Assembly: GCA_006384855.1 (NCBI GenBank)
Contig: VCJN01002818.1
Span: 62,001-126,000, forward strand
DNA from: Tetraselmis striata
Taxonomy: Eukaryota; Chlorophyta; Chlorodendrophyceae; Chlorodendrales; Chlorodendraceae
DNA: 64,000 bases
Reading direction: 5' to 3'
The stretch's first letter is position 1; each line of letters starts with the position of its first letter. Below the pieces are notes generated by a model, which was not told the DNA's origin, searched no databases, and worked only from the letters and a program-made list of their open reading frames with translations. A program made the position numbers and the translations under genes. Below are positions 54,639 through 64,000 of the stretch, in pieces.

Positions 54639-56226
54639 TTACGGCGGTGCACTCCCCTCGTGCGCGCCGGGGGCGCTGCCATGGGGCTGGGGTAGGGGCA
54701 GTCCATCCACCTGGGGGTTGCCGGCGTCCATGTCGGCTCTGGGGAGCGCGGGGGCTCCGGGGGCAGCAAGAGCCAAGGGCACTTGGGAGACGAGGGGAGC
54801 GCCAGCTTGGAGTGCGGTGACGACATTGTTGAGGTGGGAGGTCTCGCGGCGGCGCTCCGCCATCTCGTCGCGCAGCAGCGCAACGACAGCTGTCTGGGCG
54901 GCCATCTGCTTTTGGATCTCCATCAGCATGCCTCCTAGGAGCTGGAAGTCCGAAGTCGGGTCTGTCTGGGCTTGGGCAGGGGGAGGCAGGTGAGGTGGGA
55001 GCTGATGTGCCGAGCCATGCGGTGATGGCGCAGCTGCGCCAGCGCCAAGGGGCGGCATGCCGGCCTCCAAGACATCCTCCAGGGTAATATCCGGGTCGGC
55101 GGGGGCGAGGTCAACGTGCAGGCGTTTTGGGGGTGGAGGGTGCTGGTGTCCCTGGCGTGGTGGTGCCGCCGAGGACGAGGCTCCGGCGGAGCCGCGGTGG
55201 AGCTGGCCGCTGCCGGGAATCCCTGCGCCCGGGGGAGGCGGCGTTCGCGCGGGGGAGAACGCATCGTCTAGGCGCCTGTTGCAATCTGCGGCTCCGCCAC
55301 TGCTTTGTGCTGGTCCTTGCGGGGAGGGGGTGCCGAACAGGAAGGGGGTGGGATGATGGGGAGGGGGGGTGAAGGCGCCGCATGGGGCATAGGGCTGGGT
55401 CCATGTTTGCTGAGGGGGAGCAAGGTTGGGGGGTGCATGGGTGTGGCAATGGGCATATGCCGGCGGGGGGGGGGAAGTAAGCCGGGCCGGCCTGCTGGAA
55501 GAACTCCGGGTGGGGCGCGGGAGGCGCTGGGGCTGGGGCTGGGGCGACGAGAACAGAAGGGCGGTGCTCTGGCGGCTCGTAGTAGGAGGGGTCACTAGGG
55601 GGTGCAGCGCGCCAAGGGGGCAAGGTGGGGAGCAGGGCTAGCCAATCCCTGCGATGCTCTACCCAGTGCGCTGCGGCAGGGGCAATGAGGCCCGGCAGCT
55701 CGGTGTTGGCTGCGTGCTCGGTCATAGACGACATGCTGCCCATGCGAGCCACGGGGGTGAGGGCTGCAGGGACGAGGGTGAGTAGGTAGCATCCGTCATC
55801 GGGTCCAGTGTCTTCGCGCTTGTCCGCGTGGAGGCACCATTTTGCAACGTAGGTCATTGTTCCGCCATGTGCAATTGCGTCCCCTCTTGCCCAACGAACG
55901 ATAGCGTTGTCCATGTAGAATTTGCTGGCAGTGTGGTCCGGGGCGAACGATGCGCCGTTAACCTGGAAAACTCGGATGTACTGCGGTAGGAAGTACTGCT
56001 GGTTTGCGAGAAACCACCGCACACACACGCTGGCCTCTTGTGAGGACGCAACGCGGAAGAAGAAGGAACGGTGTCGCCCTGCCGGCCTTCGAAAATGGGG
56101 TCCTTGCATGCGGAACTTGGCATGCCCTCCGCCTCGCCCGGGCGGGTGGTGGCTGGCCGGGCTCTTGCCCTTGCGTGGGTCGCGGTGGCTCGACATGCCG
56201 GTGGCGGTGGCGGCGCGGCGCAACAC
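54639..56226 (-). pseudogene. ORF1 of the non-LTR element, with one frameshift in a G-run
   Basis: The first part (56226 to about 55480) reads KFRMQGPHFRRPAGRHRSFF, FLANQQYFLPQYIRVFQVNG and YVAKWCLHADKREDTGPDDG. The second part, in another frame from about 55470 to 54639, reads DITLEDVLEAGMPPLGAG and a helical region LLGGMLMEIQKQMAAQTAVV, LRDEMAERRRETSHLNN. The change of frame coincides with the G-run at about 55465-55475, so a single indel or a sequencing error explains it. The coiled coil near the end resembles LINE ORF1 proteins that form RNA-binding multimers. Confidence 0.5.
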
Positions 56227-56407
56227 GAGTGTAACACAGACGGATAAGTACTATGGGGTATTAATTAACGAGCGTAATCCAGCGGCTCGCGTGGTGCGGG
56301 GTGGGCTCGGATCGTGGGGGCACCGCTCGCAACTCATATTAATCATTTATAATCGTTATATTATTAATGTCATATTAATCCTTATATGTACTTGTCGACG
56401 ACGACGA

Positions 56408-56534
56408 CGACGCTCTCCCTGTAACCAAAAAGTTTACGACGACGATGACAGCGACGACTAGCGACTGTAGGCTTTTTCCTCCCCCAGTACTTTGCGTGCA
56501 TTCTCCGGACGCTCTCCCTGTAACCAAAAAGTTC
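56408..56534 (+). repeat. Pair of ~24-bp direct repeats upstream of USP14
   Basis: ACGCTCTCCCTGTAACCAAA continued by AAGTT occurs near 56410-56434 and again near 56510-56534, each followed by an ACTAGCGACT word. A (CGA)n stretch lies just before the first. They may be a local duplication in the promoter or leader of USP14. Confidence 0.6.
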
Positions 56535-56707
56535 AACTAGCGACTCCACAGAGGAAGCAAGCAGTTCTTGCTACGGGTACAGAACAGCGGCCGACACTGC
56601 TGCCAGATCCAGTCAAGGACTCACGGTACAGATCCACACCGCCGCGCCCCTTCCCCGCTCCCAGGCATACACAACACTGCACGCACCGCACGAGGGGGGG
56701 GCCCGCC

Positions 56708-59700
56708 ATGGTGAAGGTCCACGTGAAGTGGCAGAAGGAGACGTTCAAGGACGTGGAGGTGGACGAGAGCCAGCCGCCGCTGCTGTTCAAGACGCAGCTG
56801 TTCACGCTGTCGGGTGTGCCCCCAGAGCGGCAGAAGATCATGGTTAAGGGCGGCCTGCTCAAGGTGGGCCGCCGCCACCGCCCGCGCCCACGCCGCCCCT
56901 CGGCGGCTCACGCCAGCGAAGCGGAAGCCTAGCGCTTTCGCCGTTCCTCTACCGGCGGCAACGCCAACGGCCGACCAGCCCCGGTTGATCAGCAACATTG
57001 ATAAGCGCGCGCCTCACCTCTACCCCGCCTCGCCCCGCCCCACCCTGCGCCGATATGCGCGCAGGATGATGGCGACTGGGCCAAGGTAGGGCTGAAGGAG
57101 GGGCAGAAGCTTATGATGATGGGCACTGCGGGCGCGGTGGTGGAGGCGCCAAAGGAGGAGACGGTCTTCCTGGAGGACCTGCCGGAGGAGGAGCAGTACA
57201 ACCAGGAGACGAAGGCCTACGGCGCAGGACTGCAGAACCTGGGCAACACCTGCTACATGAACGCCACAGTGCAGTGCCTGTTCTCCGTGCCGCCGCTTAA
57301 GTGGGGCCCCCTTCTTGCTTCCCTCATGCACACACGCATACATATTGGGAGGATGGCAGTAGGGCGGCATCCTGCAGCGGGGCGGAACTGATGTGGACTG
57401 CGGGGCTGTGGCTCTGCGCCAATCAGGGCGGCGCTGGCGGAGTACGCCGCGTCGGAGGCCAACGGCGCGCAGGCGGACGCCAGCCACCGGCTGGCCCTGG
57501 CCGCCAACGACCTGTGGAAGAGCCTGGACGCGAGCACCGCGGCGGTGCCGCCCATGCGCTTCCTCATGGCCATGCGCGAGAAGTTCCCGCAGTTCTCGCA
57601 GCAGGGCCAGGGCGGCACGTTCATGCAGCAGGACGCGGAGGAGTGCTGGACGCAGTTTTTGTACGTGCTGCGGGAGCGCCTGCGTGAGGTTGGGCTGCCC
57701 TCCCCTGCTGCAGGCATCACTTTGCGTACTGCAGCTGTACCGCAGGACACACAATGCAGACGCGCCTGCCAACTCCCCCCCCTCCCCAACCCCCACCACC
57801 ACCACTGACCCGCCTAGCTAATCCGTGTCTCCTGCGCAGGGTAACACCCCCAGCGGCGACTCGCTTATCACAAAAATGTTTGGGGTGGGGCTGCACACTT
57901 CGCTCAAGTGCGAGGAGGGCGACGAAACCATCGAGGTGCCCCCCCCCCCCCCCCCCCCCCCCCCTCCCCGTTCGGGTTCGCCATGTACAGGTGTATTGAC
58001 ACCAATCGGCGTACCTGTCGTTGCATTGGTGACTATGCTGGCTTGCCAACTCGCGGCAATTTGATCCGCGTTCCCTGGCGGTGATGACTAGTAGGTATCT
58101 TCCGCATGTGGCATTGGTGTGATGTGACTGGCCGCGGTCTGCTCAGCGGCCTGGCCCCCCGCCTCTCTGGCGCGCCGGCAGGAGGACTCCACTGCGCTGA
58201 CGCTCAAGTGCAACATCACCATCGACGTGAACCACCTGGAGCAGGGCATCGACCTCGCGCTCGTGGACGACCGCGAGAAGAACTCGGCAGCGCTGGGCCG
58301 CACCGCGCTGTACAAAGGCAAGAGCGCCGTGAGCAGCCTACCGCCCTTCCTCAACGTGCAGATGGTCCGCTTCTACTACAAGGCACGCCCCCCCCCCCCC
58401 CCCCCCTCCTCAGTAATATACATACGATATTACTCCAGTTATCTTGCCATTTCAACTTTGCAGTGGCCTCGTGGGAAATACTCCGTGTCCGCCCACGCGT
58501 CTATATAAATTGCATATTCTCATGTTGGTGCGTGGCGTCCCTTTCTATCGCCGGGCTAGGAAGTGGTCCCCCCCTGCCGGCGCTGCGGGGCCTGAGCCAG
58601 CGCGCATCCTGGTGCTGCCCTGCAGGTGGACGTGCAGCAGAAGGCCAAGATCCTGCGGAAGGTCACCTTCCCCACCACGCTGGACCTGTACGACCGATGC
58701 ACAGAGCAGATGCAGAAGGAGCTGGAAGGTGCGACAGCCCGCTGCGTCCTCTGCGCCTACAGTCGCACCAACTTGAAGGGGGGGGGGGGGGGGGGGGGGG
58801 GGTTCGCCCCGCTAGCCTGCCACCTCCCACGCCTCACCGCTGCCCTCATGTGCCCTTCCAGGCCCCCGGGAGGCCCTAAAGCAAGCGGAGGATGCGAAAA
58901 TCGCGGCGAAGAAGGCCCCCAAGGTGCGCTGCCCGCCATTACCCCCCTCCCCCCCTTCTGCCCCCCGCCCCCCCATTCACTGCCACCCGAGCACAGCTGA
59001 TGTGCGGCGCCTGTCCGCGGTGTGGCTGCAGCCTGCAGAAGGCGCTGACGTGGAAATGACGGAGGCGGAGTCCTCAGCGGCGGTCGATCAAGGGAGGCCC
59101 ACCGGGAAGTGGGTGCCCCGCTGTCCCATGCCCCCCTGCGTGCATCCCGTCCCATGCCATCTGCACTGCATGCTGCTGCTACTGCGGTTGCAGCCCCCCT
59201 CTTGCTGCACGGAGGCTGATGCTTGCCGCCGTGGGCGCGCAGGTACTCGCTGCAGGCAGTTCTCACCCACAAGGGGCGGTCCGCCGACTCGGGGCACTAC
59301 GTGTCCTGGGTCAAGCAGGCGGATGGCAAGTGGGTCGAGTTCGATGATGACCAGCTCATCGTGAGGGAGGCGCGTCCCCGCCCCGCTCAGCCCTCCCCAA
59401 CAGCCTTCCCTAGTCATGTCCACTGCCATTTGATTAGGGGTTATCCACGACGGTCGTGTCTTTTGTGGAGATTCCGTAGCTCTCATAGTTCTCTCCGCAA
59501 TAGCTTTCCTACATGAAATATGACTTCTTTCTTTGTTATCTTTCAATAATTTCCCTAGCATGTCATGTCAGAACTGTTTGTACCGCGCTGAAATCGCAAC
59601 AATCAAATGACTCAATAGTACATGAATGGTGTCCATGTCGTGGGCCAATTCGGTGCCGTGTTACCGGTGTTTATTTGGGGCCAGCTTGGGTTACGTACAC

Positions 59701-59855
59701 AGCGATGATGGTTGTATAAACTGGACGCTCCTCCCCACCCCCCCCCCCCCCCCCCCCCCCCCGCGCCCGGACAGGCGGACGACATCCTGAAGCTGTGCGG
59801 CGGGGGCGACTGGCACATGGCCTACATGCTTGTCTACAAGGCGGAGACCATCTAG
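56708..59855 (+). CDS. USP14: Proteasome-associated ubiquitin carboxyl-terminal hydrolase USP14/UBP6
   Basis: A cysteine protease that binds the 26S proteasome base through its ubiquitin-like domain and trims ubiquitin from substrates. Ten exons keep frame: 56708-56863, 57065-57300, 57427-57688, 57840-57935, 58182-58382, 58626-58728, 58862-58923, 59032-59108, 59243-59360 and 59775-59855 (TAG), giving 463 residues, close to the family norm (~480-500). The N-terminal ubiquitin-like domain ([13 protein letters not shown] to about residue 75) is followed by the Cys box [18 protein letters not shown], with the catalytic Cys in NTCYMN, then [27 protein letters not shown], and the His box [15 protein letters not shown]. 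The end [14 protein letters not shown] carries the catalytic Asp/Asn region. Exon 5 ends at a GC donor (GCACG at 58383), required because the GT alternative would delete the conserved VRFYYK. The active-site triad is intact. Confidence 0.95.
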
Positions 59856-59904
59856 CGGTTGGCGCCCCTCCCGCCGGCGGATGCCTGGCTCTTGCAGCGC
59901 GTGG

Positions 59905-59909
59905 TGTAA
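59905..59909 (+). terminator. Putative polyadenylation signal of USP14 (TGTAA)
   Basis: TGTAA is 50 bp after the stop codon of USP14. Confidence 0.4.
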
Positions 59910-60445
59910 CGTTGGCCCATAGCCACAATGTGCAGCGCAGGCTCTCCTCCGGGTGGCGCCACCGATAGCATGGTCTCCATTCATACCGCCGCGCTCTCTC
60001 TCTCTCCCCAGTGCGGCGCCCAGTATATCCCCCCCCCCCTCTTCCTCCCGGCCTATTGAGTATCCAAGTACGGAAATGTTATATCCTGCGGTTGGCACCG
60101 GCGCATGGCAGTGTAGCCTCTGCGAGCGAGGGCCACCCGCCTCGGCGCATGGCTGATTCGCGTATGCACACCAGCGCATGAGCAAATAAAGCATAGTAAA
60201 CCTGTCCCCCAGTCCCACCTCTCCCCATACAATCCGCCCCTTCCCTCTTTGAAAACCAGACCGGCTGGCGCACTCCAACCAGCAGGTGCGGTTGCAGTCA
60301 AGCGGGTGCGATTACACAGCAGGGAAATGATGCGCATGCATCACACAGTGAGCATGCCAGTGGGGAGAGGGAGCTGGAACGGCATCCAAACATAGTTCAG
60401 TTGTATAGAGGGGCCTGCATGTTTTGCTCCACCCACTCAACCATC

Positions 60446-60777
60446 TCAACCACTCAACCACCAAGTGCTCGCCCTCCCTAGCCACATGGATGCATTGCTT
60501 GAATGGATCAGTGCTTCCCAGGGGCAGCCCTGCCCCTGCGCCCACTGCAGAATCGCCAGATGCCCCTCTGGCGCTCCATCAGAGCAGGTCCACTCGCCCC
60601 AGGGGCAGCCTCGCTCCCTCGGCAACTGCAGCAGCACCATCCTACCTCCGGAGGCTGCAGAAACGCAGGTTGCTTTATCCAGGGGCAGTCCCAGGGGCAG
60701 TGCCCACTGCAGCACCTCAAAGTGCCCATTCCCGGCTGCTTTGCGACAAACGTTGACTCTGTTGAAGAGGCAGCCAT
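60446..60777 (-). pseudogene. Ankyrin-like repeat remnant
   Basis: The minus strand reads three repeat units of the kind 'LQWA...GCPW...TC..A...GH': LQWALPLGLPLDKATCVSAA, LLQLPRERGCPWGEWTCSDG, and LAILQWAQGQGCPWEALIHS. This ~27-residue spacing is the ankyrin-like repeat abundant in algal and protist genomes. Only about three units remain, without a start codon or flanking domain, so it is a fragment. Confidence 0.5.
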
Positions 60778-60859
60778 GCTCCCTCGCTCACTACAGAAGC
60801 CAAAGGTGTCCTCGCTTGTGTCTGTTCATCTCACTGGTCGTCCTGTCCCATGATAATCA

Positions 60860-62440
60860 ATAGGAACTCCATTTTCCATGTGTGTTACCAATTAAGGCTC
60901 AAAGAGGTCATCCCTAGTCGGTGGAAGCAGCTGAGAAAATCAGTAAGAAGAGTCTGAGCGCGCGCTCTGCCAACTGATGCGCGACCCCTGGAGGCTTTCG
61001 GGGCATTACTCGTACTCGTAGTGGCATTTGCGACGACCTATTTATTGGGGCAGCGCTGCGGCAGTCCAGCTGGTACAATCCTTAAGGATTATATATGTTG
61101 AAAAAGAGGTTGTCATCCCGCTGATGCATTCCTAACATACATGCCGGCGCTGCTGCCGCGCGCCATTTTCTCAGCCGCCGCGCGCCGCTGCGAGTACATG
61201 GGATACGAGTACCCATACTACCGGTTGTATCGAGATGGTCGACCTCAGAGTTGGTGGTGGCATAAATGATGGAGCATTATTATTTACAAGGTGTTCTGCG
61301 CTGCGGTTTTGAACCCAGCGCTCGGAGGGATGCCACGCCGGCACTATCGATCCTGTCTGGTGATCTAGTCAGCAGTGCAAATGATATTACGTAGGAGGGC
61401 ATTTAGTGAGTTCGAGATCTAGGGTTGTAACCCTAACATTGTCTCCTCACATCCCATCTCATTTGTGCCTACTGGGTGCTGCTATGACTCCTCCCCGCAC
61501 TCCCGAAGTCCCGAGCTGCCCGGCGCGTGCAGCAACCTCTCCGCTCTTGGTCGTCGCAACAAAAGGAGTCCGATGTGCGGATATAATAAAGGTGTCAACT
61601 GGCAGTGATATATGTGGAAGAGTATGTGGCATCGCAGTGAGTCAGCAAATGCAGCAGCAACATATGTCATTGTACGTCAGGTGACAGTCAAAACTGAAAA
61701 CCAGCGTGGCAGATTCTCAGAGCCAAAACTCCAAAGTGAACATTTGTCAACGACATTTAATTTTCGTATGCCGCAGGTAGAATATAATGACACAAGTGTT
61801 GGAGGTTTGTGTATGTGTTTTGGAGGTAAATGTCTGTGTTGATGACACTGTATGTTGAAGGCGCAACCATGGAAGACCCCGCCAACCGCCTGTTGGCGCG
61901 ATGCAAAGCAGAGCGGACATGGTTGGTATAGGGCAATGATCGTTGCGCATTGTTAAAAGGCACTCTCAAAGCCTTGAGAGGAACACACATCAGCGCGGTG
62001 ACATCCACAATGCAGCGGGGTGTTTTGGAGAGGCGCAGGTAACGACTGGTTGTTTGGATGGGTGTGTGTCAAGAGGTTTTACACCGCAAACGTCTTCGTG
62101 TTCTTCGGCTGACCCGCATCCCAGCGGGGCCAGGGACCACATGAGTGCGTCATTACCATCCCACGTGTGCCCCCACCCCCCCTTTGAGCTGAACCTGGAC
62201 CTAGAACTATACATATCACCCTGTGTTCCAGCGTCGTCAGCTTTAGCTTTAAACGGAGCTGTCACCTGTTGCACGATATCGAAACATTTTGTGGTCGTAA
62301 CATTCAAAATGGACAGCCGCCGTCGTGGTCTCGCACATCCGTACTCCCAGCGCAGTCTGTGACAGGCCTTGGGTGATTTTGTGCGCACGGGCACCGCATC
62401 ATTCTGCGGTGATATTGCGATCAATGATCAATAAATCCTT
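60860..62440. other. Intergenic region, no gene recognised
   Basis: No domain or splice-supported exon is recognised. The right part (about 62000-62440) should contain the 3' UTR of the minus-strand MYB gene. Confidence 0.45.
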
Positions 62441-62470
62441 ACTGCCATGTGGTCAACACGCAGCAGGTTG

Positions 62471-64000
62471 TCAGAGCTCTGGCTCCGGCTTGATGTGCAT
62501 GTTGAGGCCACCCGGGGAGGTCCCAAAGGGGTGCGTGCCCAGCAGCAAGTCTACCTCTGCCAGGATCTCATCCGCGTGTATGTACGCCTGTGTGTGGGAG
62601 GCCAGCGCACGCCCGCGCCGCTGACGCTTTTTCGGACCGGGGGGCAGCTGGGCCATGAGGTCGGCCTGGCTGCCAAGAAGTTGCTGCACCTCGCAGAGCA
62701 AACTCTGCTCCTCCGCATGATCGGATGGCTCTTCCCTGACGCCGCTGCTGTTCGCCTTGCTGGACATGCCATGCGCGCTGGGCCCGGGACCGGCACCATC
62801 GCGGCTGCCCGCACCCGCCAAAGAGGAGTTGGATGCCGGCGGGTACAGCTCGCTCAGATTACCGTCTTTCTCCACCTTCTTCACCATAATTTCGACAGCG
62901 CGTTGCAGGGTCGCGTTGCTGACGCGGCCGCCGGGTGCGCTGGGGCTGCCACCGCTCGGTACGGGCATGGCGCGTGAGTGCGCAGGGCCGGTGTGCCGCG
63001 CCGGCCCGTGGGTGCTCTCGAGCCGCTCTTGTTGCATCGCGGCGCTGCGGTTGTGCACGTCCAGGAAGGTGGCGGAGCTGACCCTCAGCTCGCCCACCGC
63101 CTTGAGGTATTCCTTCACGTGGGCGGGCACGTCCTCCGGGGGCGACTGCGCGGACGAGAGGGGCGCTGTGTCGGGCTCGTCCTCTACGCTGGCGCCGGAG
63201 GAGGTGGAGTAGTCCGCCTGCTGAGGCTCCTCGTCCACCTTCTGGTGCTTGGGCTGGCATTCGGGCTGGCGCTCGGGCGCCAGCGGACTCTGGGGTGTAT
63301 GGCAGGCCGCTGGCGCTTGCGCTAGGGGCACGGCGCTACCGGCTTCCCTGCTCTGCAGATCTTTGAGCCGCTGGAAAATGACCCGCGGCACGTTCACCAG
63401 CTGCTCCAGGCGCAGCGCGGAGCCCTCGGGGGTGGCGGTCAGCGGCGCCTCGGAGGGCCTCAGATTGTCCAGTTTGGACTCAACAGCCGGGCGGGAGTCA
63501 GGCGCCTTGCGGGCGATGGGCTTGTCCGGCACACGCAAAGGTGCTTTATGGAGCGGAATGCCGGCCATCTGCCGCTTGTGCACGACTCCATGCAGCTTGG
63601 AGAACCAGCGGTTTTTCACGTCGTTGTCAGTACGGTACACCCCAAACCTGGCCGTGAGCTCTGCGGCGATGCGCGACCACTTGTTGCTAAGTTTCTGCTG
63701 CATGTAGATGATGTACTCATCATCGGCCTCGGTCAGGGGGATCTTCTTCCTGCGGTTTGTCCTCTGCGCGGTGACAGACCACCTCTGCCTGAGCAAAACC
63801 CTGGGATCGATGCCTTGCGTGGCTGCTTGCAAGGCTGCTTGCACGGGTGTACCATACAAACTGGGAGGGGGGCACCCACCGCCAACGACACGTGATACTT
63901 CCAGCGACTACGGCAGCTCTTGCCATTGCGCTTGTGGACGTTGAGGTGGACGCCGGGGTACTTCTCCTTCCACATGATGAATTCGCTGTTGAGGGCGTGC
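62471..64000 (-). CDS. MYB-repeat transcription factor (5' end outside window)
   Basis: Two exons are visible: one from beyond 64000 down to 63899, and 63800-62471 (stop TCA on plus = TGA). The 98-bp intron (63898-63801) has GT-AG ends and the phase closes (AA|G). The first exon ends a MYB repeat (WKEKYPGVHLNVHKRNGKSC then RSRWK). The second begins with a further repeat: IPLTEADDEYIIYMQQKLSN, KWSRIAAELTARFGVYRTDN, DVKNRWFSKLHG. The tryptophan spacing and 'GKSCRSRW' / 'RTDNDVKNRW' are those of R2R3-type MYBs. The first Trp of the last repeat is replaced (IPLTEADD), as often in R3. The remaining ~370 residues are Pro/Ser-rich with short helices and a basic patch (GPKKRQRRGR), perhaps a nuclear localisation signal. 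Targets are unknown. Confidence 0.88.

Larger units (their letters stand above)
53226..56226 (-). mobile_element. Non-LTR retrotransposon, two ORFs, truncated within ORF2
   Basis: The minus strand carries ORF1 (56226-54639) and, about 80 bp on, ORF2 (54557-53226). ORF2 stops shortly after the first reverse transcriptase motif, so most of the polymerase domain is missing at the 3' side. Most LINE insertions lose their 5' end, so a later deletion or rearrangement is likely. 53155-53180 just beyond has TTAGGG-like words. Confidence 0.6.

Overview
The window is nuclear DNA from a eukaryotic alga, most likely a green alga (prasinophyte/chlorophyte type). The evidence is: genes with many short GT-AG introns; GC-rich, well-conserved exons; a MYB-CC transcription factor, a family confined to the green lineage; a front-end fatty-acid desaturase of the type that makes long-chain polyunsaturated fatty acids; TTTAGGG-like motifs; and a TGTAA pentamer within about 160 bp of four stop codons. 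I cannot name the species from sequence alone.

Six coding loci can be supported, five of them with exon phases that close (almost) perfectly: the C-terminal half of the RNA cytidine acetyltransferase NAT10 (591-4711, +, running in from the left edge); a MYB-CC (PHR1/PSR1-type) regulator (21443-24303, +); a cytochrome b5-fusion front-end desaturase (34928-38775, +); the proteasome-associated deubiquitinase USP14/UBP6 (56708-59855, +); a MYB DNA-binding protein (62471-64000, -, running off the right edge); and a less certain secreted LNR/proline-rich protein (39357-40600, -). Beside the last lies a decayed TIR-WD40 gene of prokaryotic-like architecture (40638-42896, -). A further unidentified minus-strand gene or pseudogene lies at 25.7-27.1 kb.

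The space between genes is filled with mobile elements. 5-6 kb holds a PIF/Harbinger transposase remnant. 6.8-10.6 kb, 31.0-34.5 kb and 49.7-52.9 kb hold three tyrosine-recombinase (YR) elements. 12.7-20.1 kb holds minus-strand DIRS-like reverse transcriptase, RNase H and Gag fragments, nested in one another. 53.2-56.2 kb holds a non-LTR retrotransposon. There are also short interspersed repeats inside introns, a 700-bp element with ~100-bp terminal inverted repeats, and several tandem arrays. Two of the YR elements are flanked by direct repeats, and one shows the A1-B1-A2-B2 split-repeat layout of YR retrotransposons, yet I find no reverse transcriptase between the repeats.

A striking genome-wide habit is long homopolymer C tracts inside introns, almost always on the sense strand of the host gene (about twenty C runs against three G runs in the four plus-strand genes). 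The genes do not form one pathway. NAT10 (RNA acetylation), USP14 (proteasome), the desaturase (lipids) and the two MYB factors look like ordinary single-copy housekeeping and regulatory genes separated by repeats.
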